Shown here in pieces: positions 57,517 to 64,000 of a stretch of DNA of 64,000 bases; within the stretch, counting starts at the first letter, position 1, and each line of letters begins with the position of its first letter. The position numbers and the translations under genes are program-made. This DNA is from Nitrospira sp. (lineage in GTDB: Bacteria > Nitrospirota > Nitrospiria > Nitrospirales > Nitrospiraceae), in NCBI GenBank assembly GCA_030123605.1, contig CP126123.1:3811237-3875236 (forward strand), read 5' to 3'. The notes under the pieces are model-generated. The model searched no databases. It saw nothing but the letters and a program-made list of their open reading frames with translations, and was not told the DNA's origin.

Positions 57517-57927
57517 GTGTTTATTCCCCCCATTCTTTCCGTCCGTCATATGTCGCAACTCTATCGACGAAGCGCCCTGGAACGAGTGATCATGCCGCTA
57601 AGAGGGTCATTGCAATCGCAAAGGTCAGAAAGGGAGTTCACCCTCGATGGTGCATTGTGGGACGATCATCTCATTTTTGAATCATCGTATTCCGATTTCT
57701 CTGTTCCCTTGAAATGGATGTTGTCGACTTTTTCACGCGGTCGCGGTTTTTGGGGTTGAGGAAGGATCGAGAGACGTGCAATATAAACAGGCGACGTCTC
57801 AGCGTTAGACCTGCCGGGTAAATCTTTTTACCGCTCCCCTGAGAAGTCCTGCAACTCTGGATTCGAGCAACGGATGGACCAGTAGCGTGTCCAACCGTCG
57901 ACGTATATTCGAAAGGAGTGACGCATC
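57517..57927. other. Intergenic stretch after the RTX gene
   Basis: About 410 bases. One 80-codon plus-strand frame starts right after the RTX stop but lacks a ribosome site and any family likeness. No clear terminator hairpin was seen. Confidence 0.45.
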
Positions 57928-58293
57928 ATGATGCAACGGCGTGTGGACAAGCGGTCGATGAGAATTGGAATGATCGCGGTAGTGGTGATGGCACTGTTCA
58001 CTGCAGGCTGCATGCATCGTCCCGGCGGCATTGCGCCCTCCACCAAGCCTCTCGTGCCCGGCGGTTATACGGAACTCGGTAAGGTACGTGGGCAGGACTG
58101 TGTCTATCAGATCCTTGGCCTCATCCCGATCACGGGCGGAAATGAGATGAGGAATGCCGTCGATGATGCGCTTCGCATGAAACCGCTGGCCGACGCGCTG
58201 GTCGAGGTCACGGTAGACGGTTATTACCAGCACTTTATTCTCTTCTCACGCGCCTGTACCCAGGTGTATGGTATCGCGGTGGAGACAAAGTAA
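57928..58293 (+). CDS. Small lipoprotein, TRL-like family
   Basis: A 121-aa protein with a lipoprotein signal ending TAGC (Cys28, after MALFTAGC) and the core GKVRGQDCVYQILGLIPITGGNEMRNAVDDALRMKPLADALVEVTVDGYY. This 'G...C...I.G.....G......A...AL' layout is typical of TRL-like outer-membrane lipoproteins of unknown role. AAAGGAG precedes the ATG. Confidence 0.7.
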   Translation: MMQRRVDKRSMRIGMIAVVVMALFTAGCMHRPGGIAPSTKPLVPGGYTELGKVRGQDCVYQILGLIPITGGNEMRNAVDDALRMKPLADALVEVTVDGYYQHFILFSRACTQVYGIAVETK

Positions 58294-58462
58294 TGGCCAC
58301 TCTCCGCTGAACCACGATCCATTGCTGGCCTCCTTGTTGCCGCTCTCCGCCTCGTCTCGCCCAGTAAGAATCTGTGCTGCCGCCGGACCAACCAGCAGTC
58401 CGCTCCGATACGTGGCCGGTGAGGTGCGTCGCGCAGCAAGTCGATCGGGGGGAGGAACACCA

Positions 58463-59260
58463 ATGCCGAGACCGGCGCCATTACAGGTCGTGCGCGAGCA
58501 TTGGCCGGAGTATCTGATGGAGGCTGCAGGTCTCGGTCTCTTCATGGTCTCGGCCGCGGTCGTCACGACCTTGCTGGAATATCCCCACTCGCCGTTGCAC
58601 GGCCTGTTCACCGATCAGTGGACTCGGCGCCTGTTGATCGGATTGGCCATGGGACTGACGGCGATCGGATTGATTTACTCTCCCTGGGGCCAGCGCTCCG
58701 GCGCGCATTTCAATCCGGCGGTCACCGTGACGTTTTTTCGCCTTGGCAAGGTCTCCGGAGTCGATGCCACTTGTTACATGCTGGCGCAGTTCATCGGCGG
58801 GCTGATCGGACTCCTGGCGGCGGCAAGCGCGATCGGTATGGCCATCGAACATCCGGTCGTCAATTATGTCGCCACGGTGCCGGGGGCCGGCGGACCGTCG
58901 GTGGCGTTCGTCGCGGAATTGTCGATCTCGTTCGGACTCATGCTCGTCGTGTTGATGTTGTCGAATACGAAATCACTCAATGGCTGGACCGGTCTCTTTG
59001 CAGGCGCGCTCGTGGCCACCTATATCGTGATCGAAGCGCCACTCTCCGGCATGAGCATGAATCCCGCGCGTTCGTTTGCGTCGGCCTTGCCGGCGCATCT
59101 CTGGACATCCTTCTGGATCTACTTCACCGCTCCTCCTATCGGCATGCTTCTCGCTGCCGAAGTCTACGTTCGTACCAAGGGGGTGCAGCGCGTGCTCTGC
59201 GCCAAGCTGCATCATCACAACAATACACGCTGCATCTTCCGCTGCAGCTATATGGCCTGA
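58463..59260 (+). CDS. Aquaporin/glycerol facilitator-family channel (MIP)
   Basis: A 265-aa six-helix channel for water or small neutral solutes. Two NPA boxes are present: HFNPAVTVTFF (after TM2) and MNPARSFASALPAHLW (after TM5), with the half-helix arrangement of the family. The ATG at 58463 is chosen for GGGGGGAGG upstream; an earlier start at 58268 adds an unrelated leader. Selectivity residues cannot be assigned confidently. Confidence 0.9.
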   Translation: MPRPAPLQVVREHWPEYLMEAAGLGLFMVSAAVVTTLLEYPHSPLHGLFTDQWTRRLLIGLAMGLTAIGLIYSPWGQRSGAHFNPAVTVTFFRLGKVSGVDATCYMLAQFIGGLIGLLAAASAIGMAIEHPVVNYVATVPGAGGPSVAFVAELSISFGLMLVVLMLSNTKSLNGWTGLFAGALVATYIVIEAPLSGMSMNPARSFASALPAHLWTSFWIYFTAPPIGMLLAAEVYVRTKGVQRVLCAKLHHHNNTRCIFRCSYMA

Positions 59261-59452
59261 CCCCTCGTATCTCGTCGTTCGTATCCCGTTCGGATCAGAT
59301 TGTCCGGCGAACCCCGCTTCACGAGAGACGCCTCACGAGATCCTGTAAGGACTCGCTCCGCCGCCCGACAGACGTGCAGATGCGGGAAGACGACGCGCTG
59401 AGCGCCTCGGCCCCGCAGGTCACCCACACCATCCACATACGAAGGAGGCGTT

Positions 59453-59947
59453 ATGCGTGCACAGAACGTATTCACAATGGGGTTGTTGTCCATGGTTGCG
59501 GCGGCGGGATTGTTCGTGGCGTCGAACGGATTGGCGGGCGATGCGCATACCACGGCGAAGTTCGAAGGTGGCAAGGCCAACAGTGGTACGGCGACCCATG
59601 GGCGATCGGGAAACAACGACACCTTGACCTGGTCCGATGAGTTCAAGATTCCGGATACGCCGGCGCCGCACTGGCAGGTGGTGGACTCGAAAGGCAACGT
59701 CTACCTCCTGAATCGATTGAAGATCAAGGGTGGTCTGCTCGGCGGAGAGAAGGAAAACCGCACGATCACCATTCCCTCCTATATCCACGATGTCGCAAAA
59801 GTGCAGATCTATTGTGCCTGGGCCGAGGCCCTGTTGGGCGAAGCCTCCTTCCCAAAGCCGATCATGACGGCCTCGGGCGAATCGCAGATGAGCGGGATGC
59901 GCGCGGACAGCGGCATGAAGCATGACGGCATGGCGATGGGTCGGTAA
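59453..59947 (+). CDS. Small exported protein, possibly DM13-like
   Basis: A 164-aa protein with a signal peptide (about residues 1-28, ending GLAGDA). The mature part has PHWQVVDSKGNVYLLNRLKI and IPSYIHDVAKVQIYCAWAEALLGEASF, which resembles the DM13 pattern (beta sandwich with a buried Cys near the end). Then a Met/His/Gly-rich tail (SGMRADSGMKHDGMAMG) that might bind metal. AAGGAGG precedes the ATG. Function unknown; a periplasmic redox or metal role is a guess. Confidence 0.6.
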   Translation: MRAQNVFTMGLLSMVAAAGLFVASNGLAGDAHTTAKFEGGKANSGTATHGRSGNNDTLTWSDEFKIPDTPAPHWQVVDSKGNVYLLNRLKIKGGLLGGEKENRTITIPSYIHDVAKVQIYCAWAEALLGEASFPKPIMTASGESQMSGMRADSGMKHDGMAMGR

Positions 59948-60017
59948 CGGAACCGCCCGGTGAGGTCCGGAGAGGTGCGTGGCATTTCTCCGGCTTGCCG
60001 GAACAAAGGAGTGAACG

Positions 60018-60503
60018 ATGAGATTTCTCTCGTGTGGTGCGCTGACCATAGGTCTTTCGTTATGTGCGACAACGGCTCAACCCCAACTGGTCGAGAAGAC
60101 CTCGCTCACATTGGACGGCGCAAAGACAATCGCAGCCGCAGCGGAAACCAAGGCGAAGTCCGCAGGCGCGCGGGTCGTGATCGCCGTCGTCGATGACGGC
60201 GGCAGCCTTTTACTGTTGGAACGGCTGGATGACTCGCAGGTCGCCAGTGTCAACGTCGGAATCGACAAAGCGAGAACCGCCGCGATCTATCGGCGGCCCA
60301 GCAAAGTATTCGAGGACCAAGTGAAGAACGGCCGCGTGTCGGCCTTGGCGCTCCACGGTGCAGTCGCCTTGCAAGGCGGCGTGCCGATCGCTGTGAAGGG
60401 GAAAGTCGTCGGCGCCATCGGCGTCAGCGGAGAGACGCCGCAATTGGACGAGGACATCGCCGCGGCCGGAGCCGCTGTGGCGGCGTCGTTTATGAAGCCG
60501 TAG
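60018..60503 (+). CDS. HbpS/GlcG-family exported protein
   Basis: A 161-aa protein with a signal peptide (about residues 1-22) and a single HbpS/GlcG domain: SLTLDGAKTIAAAAETKAKSAGARVVIAVVDDGGSLLLLERLDD, then RPSKVFEDQVKNGRVSAL, LQGGVPIAVKGKVVGAIGVSG. Some members bind heme or sense redox state; most are uncharacterised. AAAGGAG precedes the ATG. A longer relative, fused to a cupin, is the next gene. Confidence 0.85.
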   Translation: MRFLSCGALTIGLSLCATTAQPQLVEKTSLTLDGAKTIAAAAETKAKSAGARVVIAVVDDGGSLLLLERLDDSQVASVNVGIDKARTAAIYRRPSKVFEDQVKNGRVSALALHGAVALQGGVPIAVKGKVVGAIGVSGETPQLDEDIAAAGAAVAASFMKP

Positions 60504-60586
60504 CACTCAGCCTTCAGTAATGGGCTTCACAGTGGAGAGCCGATTGCCGAGTGCTGCCCACGCAATCCGAACAGAGGAGAAGCATC

Positions 60587-61498
60587 ATGGTGCGCCACAT
60601 GACGGTGATCGGCATTGCGACAGTGCTGCTGGCTTCAACGAGCTATGCCGGCTCGGTTTCCGACAAGCAGGGGCTCACGCTCGACGGGGGGAAGAAGGTC
60701 ATCGCCGCCACGGTCGCCGAAGCCAAACGAATCAATGCGCCCGGCGGCTCGATCGCCGTGGTCGATGAGGGTGGGAATCTCATGGCCCTCGAACGATTGG
60801 ACCAGACCTTTGCCGCCAGTGCCAATATCGCGATCGGCAAGGCCCGCACGTCGGCGCTCTTTAAGAAGCCCACGAAAGTGTTTGAGGACGCGATCAAGAG
60901 CGGACGTACGTCAATGGTCACGCTCGGTGGAGATCTGCAACAGTTTACCCCGCTGCAAGGCGGGATTCCCCTCGAATGGGAAGGCAAGGTCGTCGGCGCG
61001 ATCGGTGTCAGCGGCGCAGCCAGCGCGCAACAGGACGAAGAGCTGGCCATCGTCGGAGCCAAGGCATTGGACTCAATGGAGATGACGGGGATGAGCAACG
61101 GCCACGCGCCGTTGCCTGTCACCTACATCGAGAGCCAGAAGGTAGCCGCGTCGTTTGCCAAGGGCGCGATTCTGGTCGGCGAAGACGAGAACATGATGCA
61201 TGCCGCTCGTAACTACATGGTGCATGCCAGCCACCGCGACAAGGCCGGCGTCGTCGAGATTCACGAATTCGATACGGATATCGTTTATGTTCTGAAGGGC
61301 TCGGCTCAATTGATCACCGGCGGCATGCCGGTGGGCACGAAGACGATTGCGCCACACGAGTTCCGCGCCTCGGCGGTGAACGGAGGGGAAACACGCAAAC
61401 TGGTGCCTGGCGACGTGGTGATTATTCCAAACGGCGTGCCGCATTGGTTCAAGGAAGTGGAGGGGCTGTTTGATTACTACGTGGTGAAAGTGAGGTGA
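60587..61498 (+). CDS. HbpS/GlcG domain fused to a C-terminal cupin, exported
   Basis: A 303-aa protein: signal peptide (MVRHMTVIGIATVLLASTSYAG), HbpS/GlcG domain (about 25-165: LTLDGGKKVIAATVAEAKR, IAVVDEGGNLMALERLDQT, LQGGIPLEWEGKVVGAIGVSG), then a cupin (about 200-303: HEFDTDIVYVLKGSAQLITGG, PGDVVIIPNGVPHWFKEVEG). The His/Asp positions of the cupin could bind a metal. GAGGAG precedes the ATG at 60587. The last codons are repeated 203 bases farther on in the spacer. Confidence 0.85.
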   Translation: MVRHMTVIGIATVLLASTSYAGSVSDKQGLTLDGGKKVIAATVAEAKRINAPGGSIAVVDEGGNLMALERLDQTFAASANIAIGKARTSALFKKPTKVFEDAIKSGRTSMVTLGGDLQQFTPLQGGIPLEWEGKVVGAIGVSGAASAQQDEELAIVGAKALDSMEMTGMSNGHAPLPVTYIESQKVAASFAKGAILVGEDENMMHAARNYMVHASHRDKAGVVEIHEFDTDIVYVLKGSAQLITGGMPVGTKTIAPHEFRASAVNGGETRKLVPGDVVIIPNGVPHWFKEVEGLFDYYVVKVR

Positions 61499-61785
61499 TG
61501 TCGTCGACAGGTCTCTTTGCTCGCGCAACGCGCGGTCTCGGAAGCCCCTCGTTGGACGCGCGCAGGAGAGACACTGCCGACGCCCTCACCTCTCTGGAGG
61601 TAGACGTAATCAATCGGCTGGGTAGGGGCGGAAGGAAAAAGGATCTGGGATCAAGGAGAGTGGAGGGACCGTTTGATTACTACGTGGTGAAGGTACGGTG
61701 ATGGGCGGGGCGGACGCCAAGTTTCTTTGCTCACGCAACGCGCAGCCTGAGAAGGCCCTCGTTGGACGCGCGCAGGAGAGACTCG
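61468..61785 (+). repeat. Imperfect tandem duplication of about 203-210 bp
   Basis: Two units: 61468-61575 and 61671-61785. Each starts with the end of the cupin gene (TTTGATTACTACGTGGTGAA), then CTTTGCTC-CGCAACGCG, then CCCTCGTTGGACGCGCGCAG and GAGAGAC. CGCG-CAACG and CGTTG-GA-CGCG can pair as a stem. The second unit carries a non-functional copy of the gene end. It lies in the spacer before the SMP-30 gene. Confidence 0.8.
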
Positions 61786-61830
61786 TTCGTCCGCCCCTCT
61801 GGTACACGCGATCAAACGGTGGAGGGGCAA

Positions 61831-63468
61831 ATGAGGGAGAGGACAAAAAAATACCTCGTGGCATTTGTCACAGTAGGCTCTCTCGTACCGGTCGACCTAT
61901 CGCTTGCACAGGTCACCGGTGATGCGCCGGGGCAAAGGCCGGAGGCGATCGTGGATTTGAAGACCGATGAAGGGATCGCGTTGGTGAAGGGCCAGTGGCG
62001 GTACAGCAACGTCAAGGTCGTCGACGTCGATCATCACAGCCCAGGAGTCGATCTGGCGCCGTCTGGCCCGCCGAATCGCACGCAGGATATCGACGTCCAT
62101 GCCGGCGCGGCGGACTTCGACGATTCGAATTGGGAGCAGATCAAGCCGGCGCAACTCGAAGAGCGGCGGTCCACTGGGCGGCTCTGCTTTAACTGGTACC
62201 GCACGAGCGTGACGATACCCGAGAAAGTCGGCTCGTTCGACCCGACCGGCTCGACTGTCGTGTTCGAAATCGCCATCGACGATTATGCGGAAGTCTGGGT
62301 CGATGGAAAGCTGCCGTTAGTTCTGGGACAACCAGGTGGACAATTGATCAAGGGCTTCAATGCGCCGAATCGAGTGGTCTTGACGAAGAACGCGAAACCT
62401 GGTCAGAAAATTCAACTGGCCGTCTTCGGGATCAACGGCCCGCTGTCGAATCCGCCGGGCAACTTCATCTGGGTGCGCTCTGCCACGCTCGACTTCTACA
62501 AGGCCAATCAGATCGGCCCGACGCAGTTCGTGAAAACCGAGATCGTCAAGATTGATCCGGCGCTCGATCAGATCGTCTCGTCAGGTGCACAACTGGAAAA
62601 ACTCGCCGGTGGCTTCCTCTTCACCGAGGGACCGGTATGGGTCCCGGGCGCCGCCAACACACCTGGATATCTCCTCTTCAGCGATCCCAACGCCAATACC
62701 ATCTATCGTTGGTCACCTGACGGGCAGGTATCCGTCTTTCGGACAAAAAGTGGGTACGCCGGTATGGACATCGGCGCATACCACCAGGCCGGCTCAAACG
62801 GACTCACGCTCGACAAACAAGGCCGGCTCACCATCAATCAACACGGCAACCGGCGCGTGATTCGCGTCGAACCGCACGGCAACATGACCGTGCTGGCCGA
62901 TCGCTATGACGGCAAACGACTGAATAGTCCGAATGATCTGGTCTATCGCTCCGACGGCGCGCTTTACTTCACCGATCCGCCGTTCGGCTTGCCCAAGGTC
63001 TTCGACGACCCACGCAAGGAACTCCCCTACAGCGGCGTCTACTGCGTGAAGGACGGGCAGGTCAAGTTGGTCAGCACCGACCTCGATGCGCCGAACGGGA
63101 TTGCGCTCTCGCCGGACGAAAAGACCCTCTACGTCAACAACTGGAACGACAAGAAGAAAGTCATCTTGCGGTATGACGTGAACGCGGACTGCACCCTGTC
63201 GAACGGTAGAGTTTTCTTCGACATGACGAATGCGCCCGGTGGTGACGCGCTCGACGGCCTCAAGGTCGATCAGACCGGAAATGTCTACTCAACAGGGCCC
63301 GGCGGGCTCTGGATCATCTCATCGGAAGGCAAGCAACTCGGCCTCATCAAGGGACCGGAAGATCCGCACAACATGGCCTGGGGCGATGACGACGGCAAGA
63401 CGCTCTATATCACGGCGCTGACGGGAATCTATCGCATCCGCATGAATGTTGCGGGAGTGCGGCCATAG
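61831..63468 (+). CDS. Exported SMP-30/gluconolactonase-type protein with N-terminal sandwich domain
   Basis: A 545-aa protein. Signal peptide (about residues 1-27, MRERTKKYLVAFVTVGSLVPVDLSLA). Residues about 50-240 form a beta-sandwich like a galactose-binding domain (WYRTSVTIP...VVFEIAIDDYAEVWVDGK). Residues about 255-545 are an SMP-30/strictosidine synthase-type six-bladed propeller: LAGGFLFTEGPVWVP, NGLTLDKQGRLTI, LNSPNDLVYRSDGALYFTDPPFG, DAPNGIALSPDEKTLYVNNW. The family hydrolyses sugar lactones or related esters with a bound metal. The ATG at 61831 follows GGAGGGG. Substrate unknown. Confidence 0.88.
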   Translation: MRERTKKYLVAFVTVGSLVPVDLSLAQVTGDAPGQRPEAIVDLKTDEGIALVKGQWRYSNVKVVDVDHHSPGVDLAPSGPPNRTQDIDVHAGAADFDDSNWEQIKPAQLEERRSTGRLCFNWYRTSVTIPEKVGSFDPTGSTVVFEIAIDDYAEVWVDGKLPLVLGQPGGQLIKGFNAPNRVVLTKNAKPGQKIQLAVFGINGPLSNPPGNFIWVRSATLDFYKANQIGPTQFVKTEIVKIDPALDQIVSSGAQLEKLAGGFLFTEGPVWVPGAANTPGYLLFSDPNANTIYRWSPDGQVSVFRTKSGYAGMDIGAYHQAGSNGLTLDKQGRLTINQHGNRRVIRVEPHGNMTVLADRYDGKRLNSPNDLVYRSDGALYFTDPPFGLPKVFDDPRKELPYSGVYCVKDGQVKLVSTDLDAPNGIALSPDEKTLYVNNWNDKKKVILRYDVNADCTLSNGRVFFDMTNAPGGDALDGLKVDQTGNVYSTGPGGLWIISSEGKQLGLIKGPEDPHNMAWGDDDGKTLYITALTGIYRIRMNVAGVRP

Positions 63469-63497
63469 CCTGAATCCGAATTTTTGGGAGGATCACA

Positions 63498-64000
63498 ATG
63501 TCTGTAAGGCGCACAATGAGGGCCGTCCAGATGAACCGCTTTGGTGGGCCCGAGGTCTTGGCGCTCGTCGAAACTCCCATGCCCATGCCCGGTCCGGGCC
63601 AAGTGCTGGTCCGAGTCTGTGCCGCGGGTGTCAATCTTTCCGAGACGCTGATGCGGCAGAATCGTTACGCGGTGACGCCCGAGCTTCCAGCGGTGCCGGG
63701 CAACGAGGTCGCCGGTGTCATTGAAGCCCTAGGAGCCGCTGTGAGCGGGTTGGCGGTCGGCACCCGCGTGGTAGCACCGCTGTTCGCCACCGGCCAGTTG
63801 GTCGGTGGATACGCCGAGTATGTGTTGATCGATGCGGAGTTTGTGGCCACGATCCCGGACGAGTTGTCGTTTGCGGTCGTGACGGCATTGATGATACAGG
63901 GGCTCACGGCCCTGTATCTCATCAAACAGGTACCTCCGCAAGGCAAGACAGTGCTGGTCAGCGCCGCTGCGGGAGGGGTCGGCTCCCTGCTGTTGCAGCT
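63498..64000 (+). CDS. Quinone oxidoreductase-type MDR dehydrogenase, 3' partial
   Basis: The first 167 residues of a zinc-free medium-chain dehydrogenase: MSVRRTMRAVQMNRFGGPEVL, GPGQVLVRVCAAGVNLSETLMRQ, PAVPGNEVAGVIEALG, then the start of the NAD(P)H fold (VLVSAAAGGVGSLLLQ). The catalytic zinc ligands of alcohol dehydrogenases are absent at the usual sites, as in QOR-type enzymes. It runs off the right edge. GGGAGG is upstream of the ATG, 29 bases after the SMP-30 stop, so the two may be co-transcribed. Confidence 0.88.
   Translation, partial: MSVRRTMRAVQMNRFGGPEVLALVETPMPMPGPGQVLVRVCAAGVNLSETLMRQNRYAVTPELPAVPGNEVAGVIEALGAAVSGLAVGTRVVAPLFATGQLVGGYAEYVLIDAEFVATIPDELSFAVVTALMIQGLTALYLIKQVPPQGKTVLVSAAAGGVGSLLLQ

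Noticed and set aside
57517..57759. 80-codon frame just after the RTX stop
   Set aside because: No ribosome site, no hydrophobic or conserved segment; probably chance.
58268..58462. N-terminal extension of the aquaporin gene
   Set aside because: A strong ribosome site directly precedes the ATG at 58463, and the extension is polar and unlike the family.

Overview
The window looks like a chromosome segment of a Nitrospira-type bacterium (phylum Nitrospirota). The best single clue is a periplasmic chlorite dismutase whose mature numbering (His160/Arg173) matches the Nitrospira defluvii enzyme. GC-rich coding, short intergenic gaps and many small lipoproteins fit this. The genus is inferred from gene content, not from a marker gene.

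Layout. (1) 1-5.5 kb: a tripartite RND efflux operon (adaptor, pump, outer-membrane factor). (2) 5.5-11.4 kb: small hypothetical genes, a frameshifted DUF2235 phospholipase-like gene with two lipoprotein genes upstream of it, and glycogen branching enzyme glgB. (3) 11.5-35.3 kb: a genomic island of about 23.8 kb at the 3' end of a tRNA-Glu(TTC) gene, bounded by a perfect 25-bp direct repeat. It starts with a large serine recombinase whose last codons are the antisense of the tRNA. It then carries a radC-type gene split by a group II intron lying antisense to it; a compact inovirus-like (filamentous phage) prophage with Zot, Rep, ssDNA-binding and several tiny coat genes; a defence block (HEPN protein, PaeR7I/XhoI-type restriction-modification pair, IetAS-type AAA ATPase plus subtilase); an XRE regulator; and chlorite dismutase with its own two-component system. 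Several degenerate copies of the att sequence and a decayed second recombinase at the right end suggest that the island grew by repeated insertion at the same tRNA. (4) 35.9-57.5 kb: a type I secretion operon (DUF3467-like protein, HlyB-like ABC transporter with an inactive C39-like domain, HlyD, TolC), a decayed hlyD duplicate, a lipoprotein, and a giant RTX protein of about 4930 aa with a lipase-like N-terminus. The giant gene is broken by two small frameshifts. (5) 57.9-64 kb: a TRL-like lipoprotein, an aquaporin-family channel, a small exported protein, two HbpS/GlcG-type proteins (one fused to a cupin), an exported SMP-30/gluconolactonase protein and the start of a quinone oxidoreductase-type dehydrogenase.

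How the genes work together. In the cld module, four TCAC boxes spaced exactly 11 bp apart lie upstream of cld and two more upstream of the response regulator gene, which suggests that the island-borne OmpR-type regulator controls both. The prophage genes are chained by ATGA overlaps, as expected for one polycistronic transcript. The secretion operon sits directly before its probable RTX substrate. Frameshifts in the RTX and DUF2235 genes may be real decay, phase variation or assembly error; the sequence alone cannot decide.
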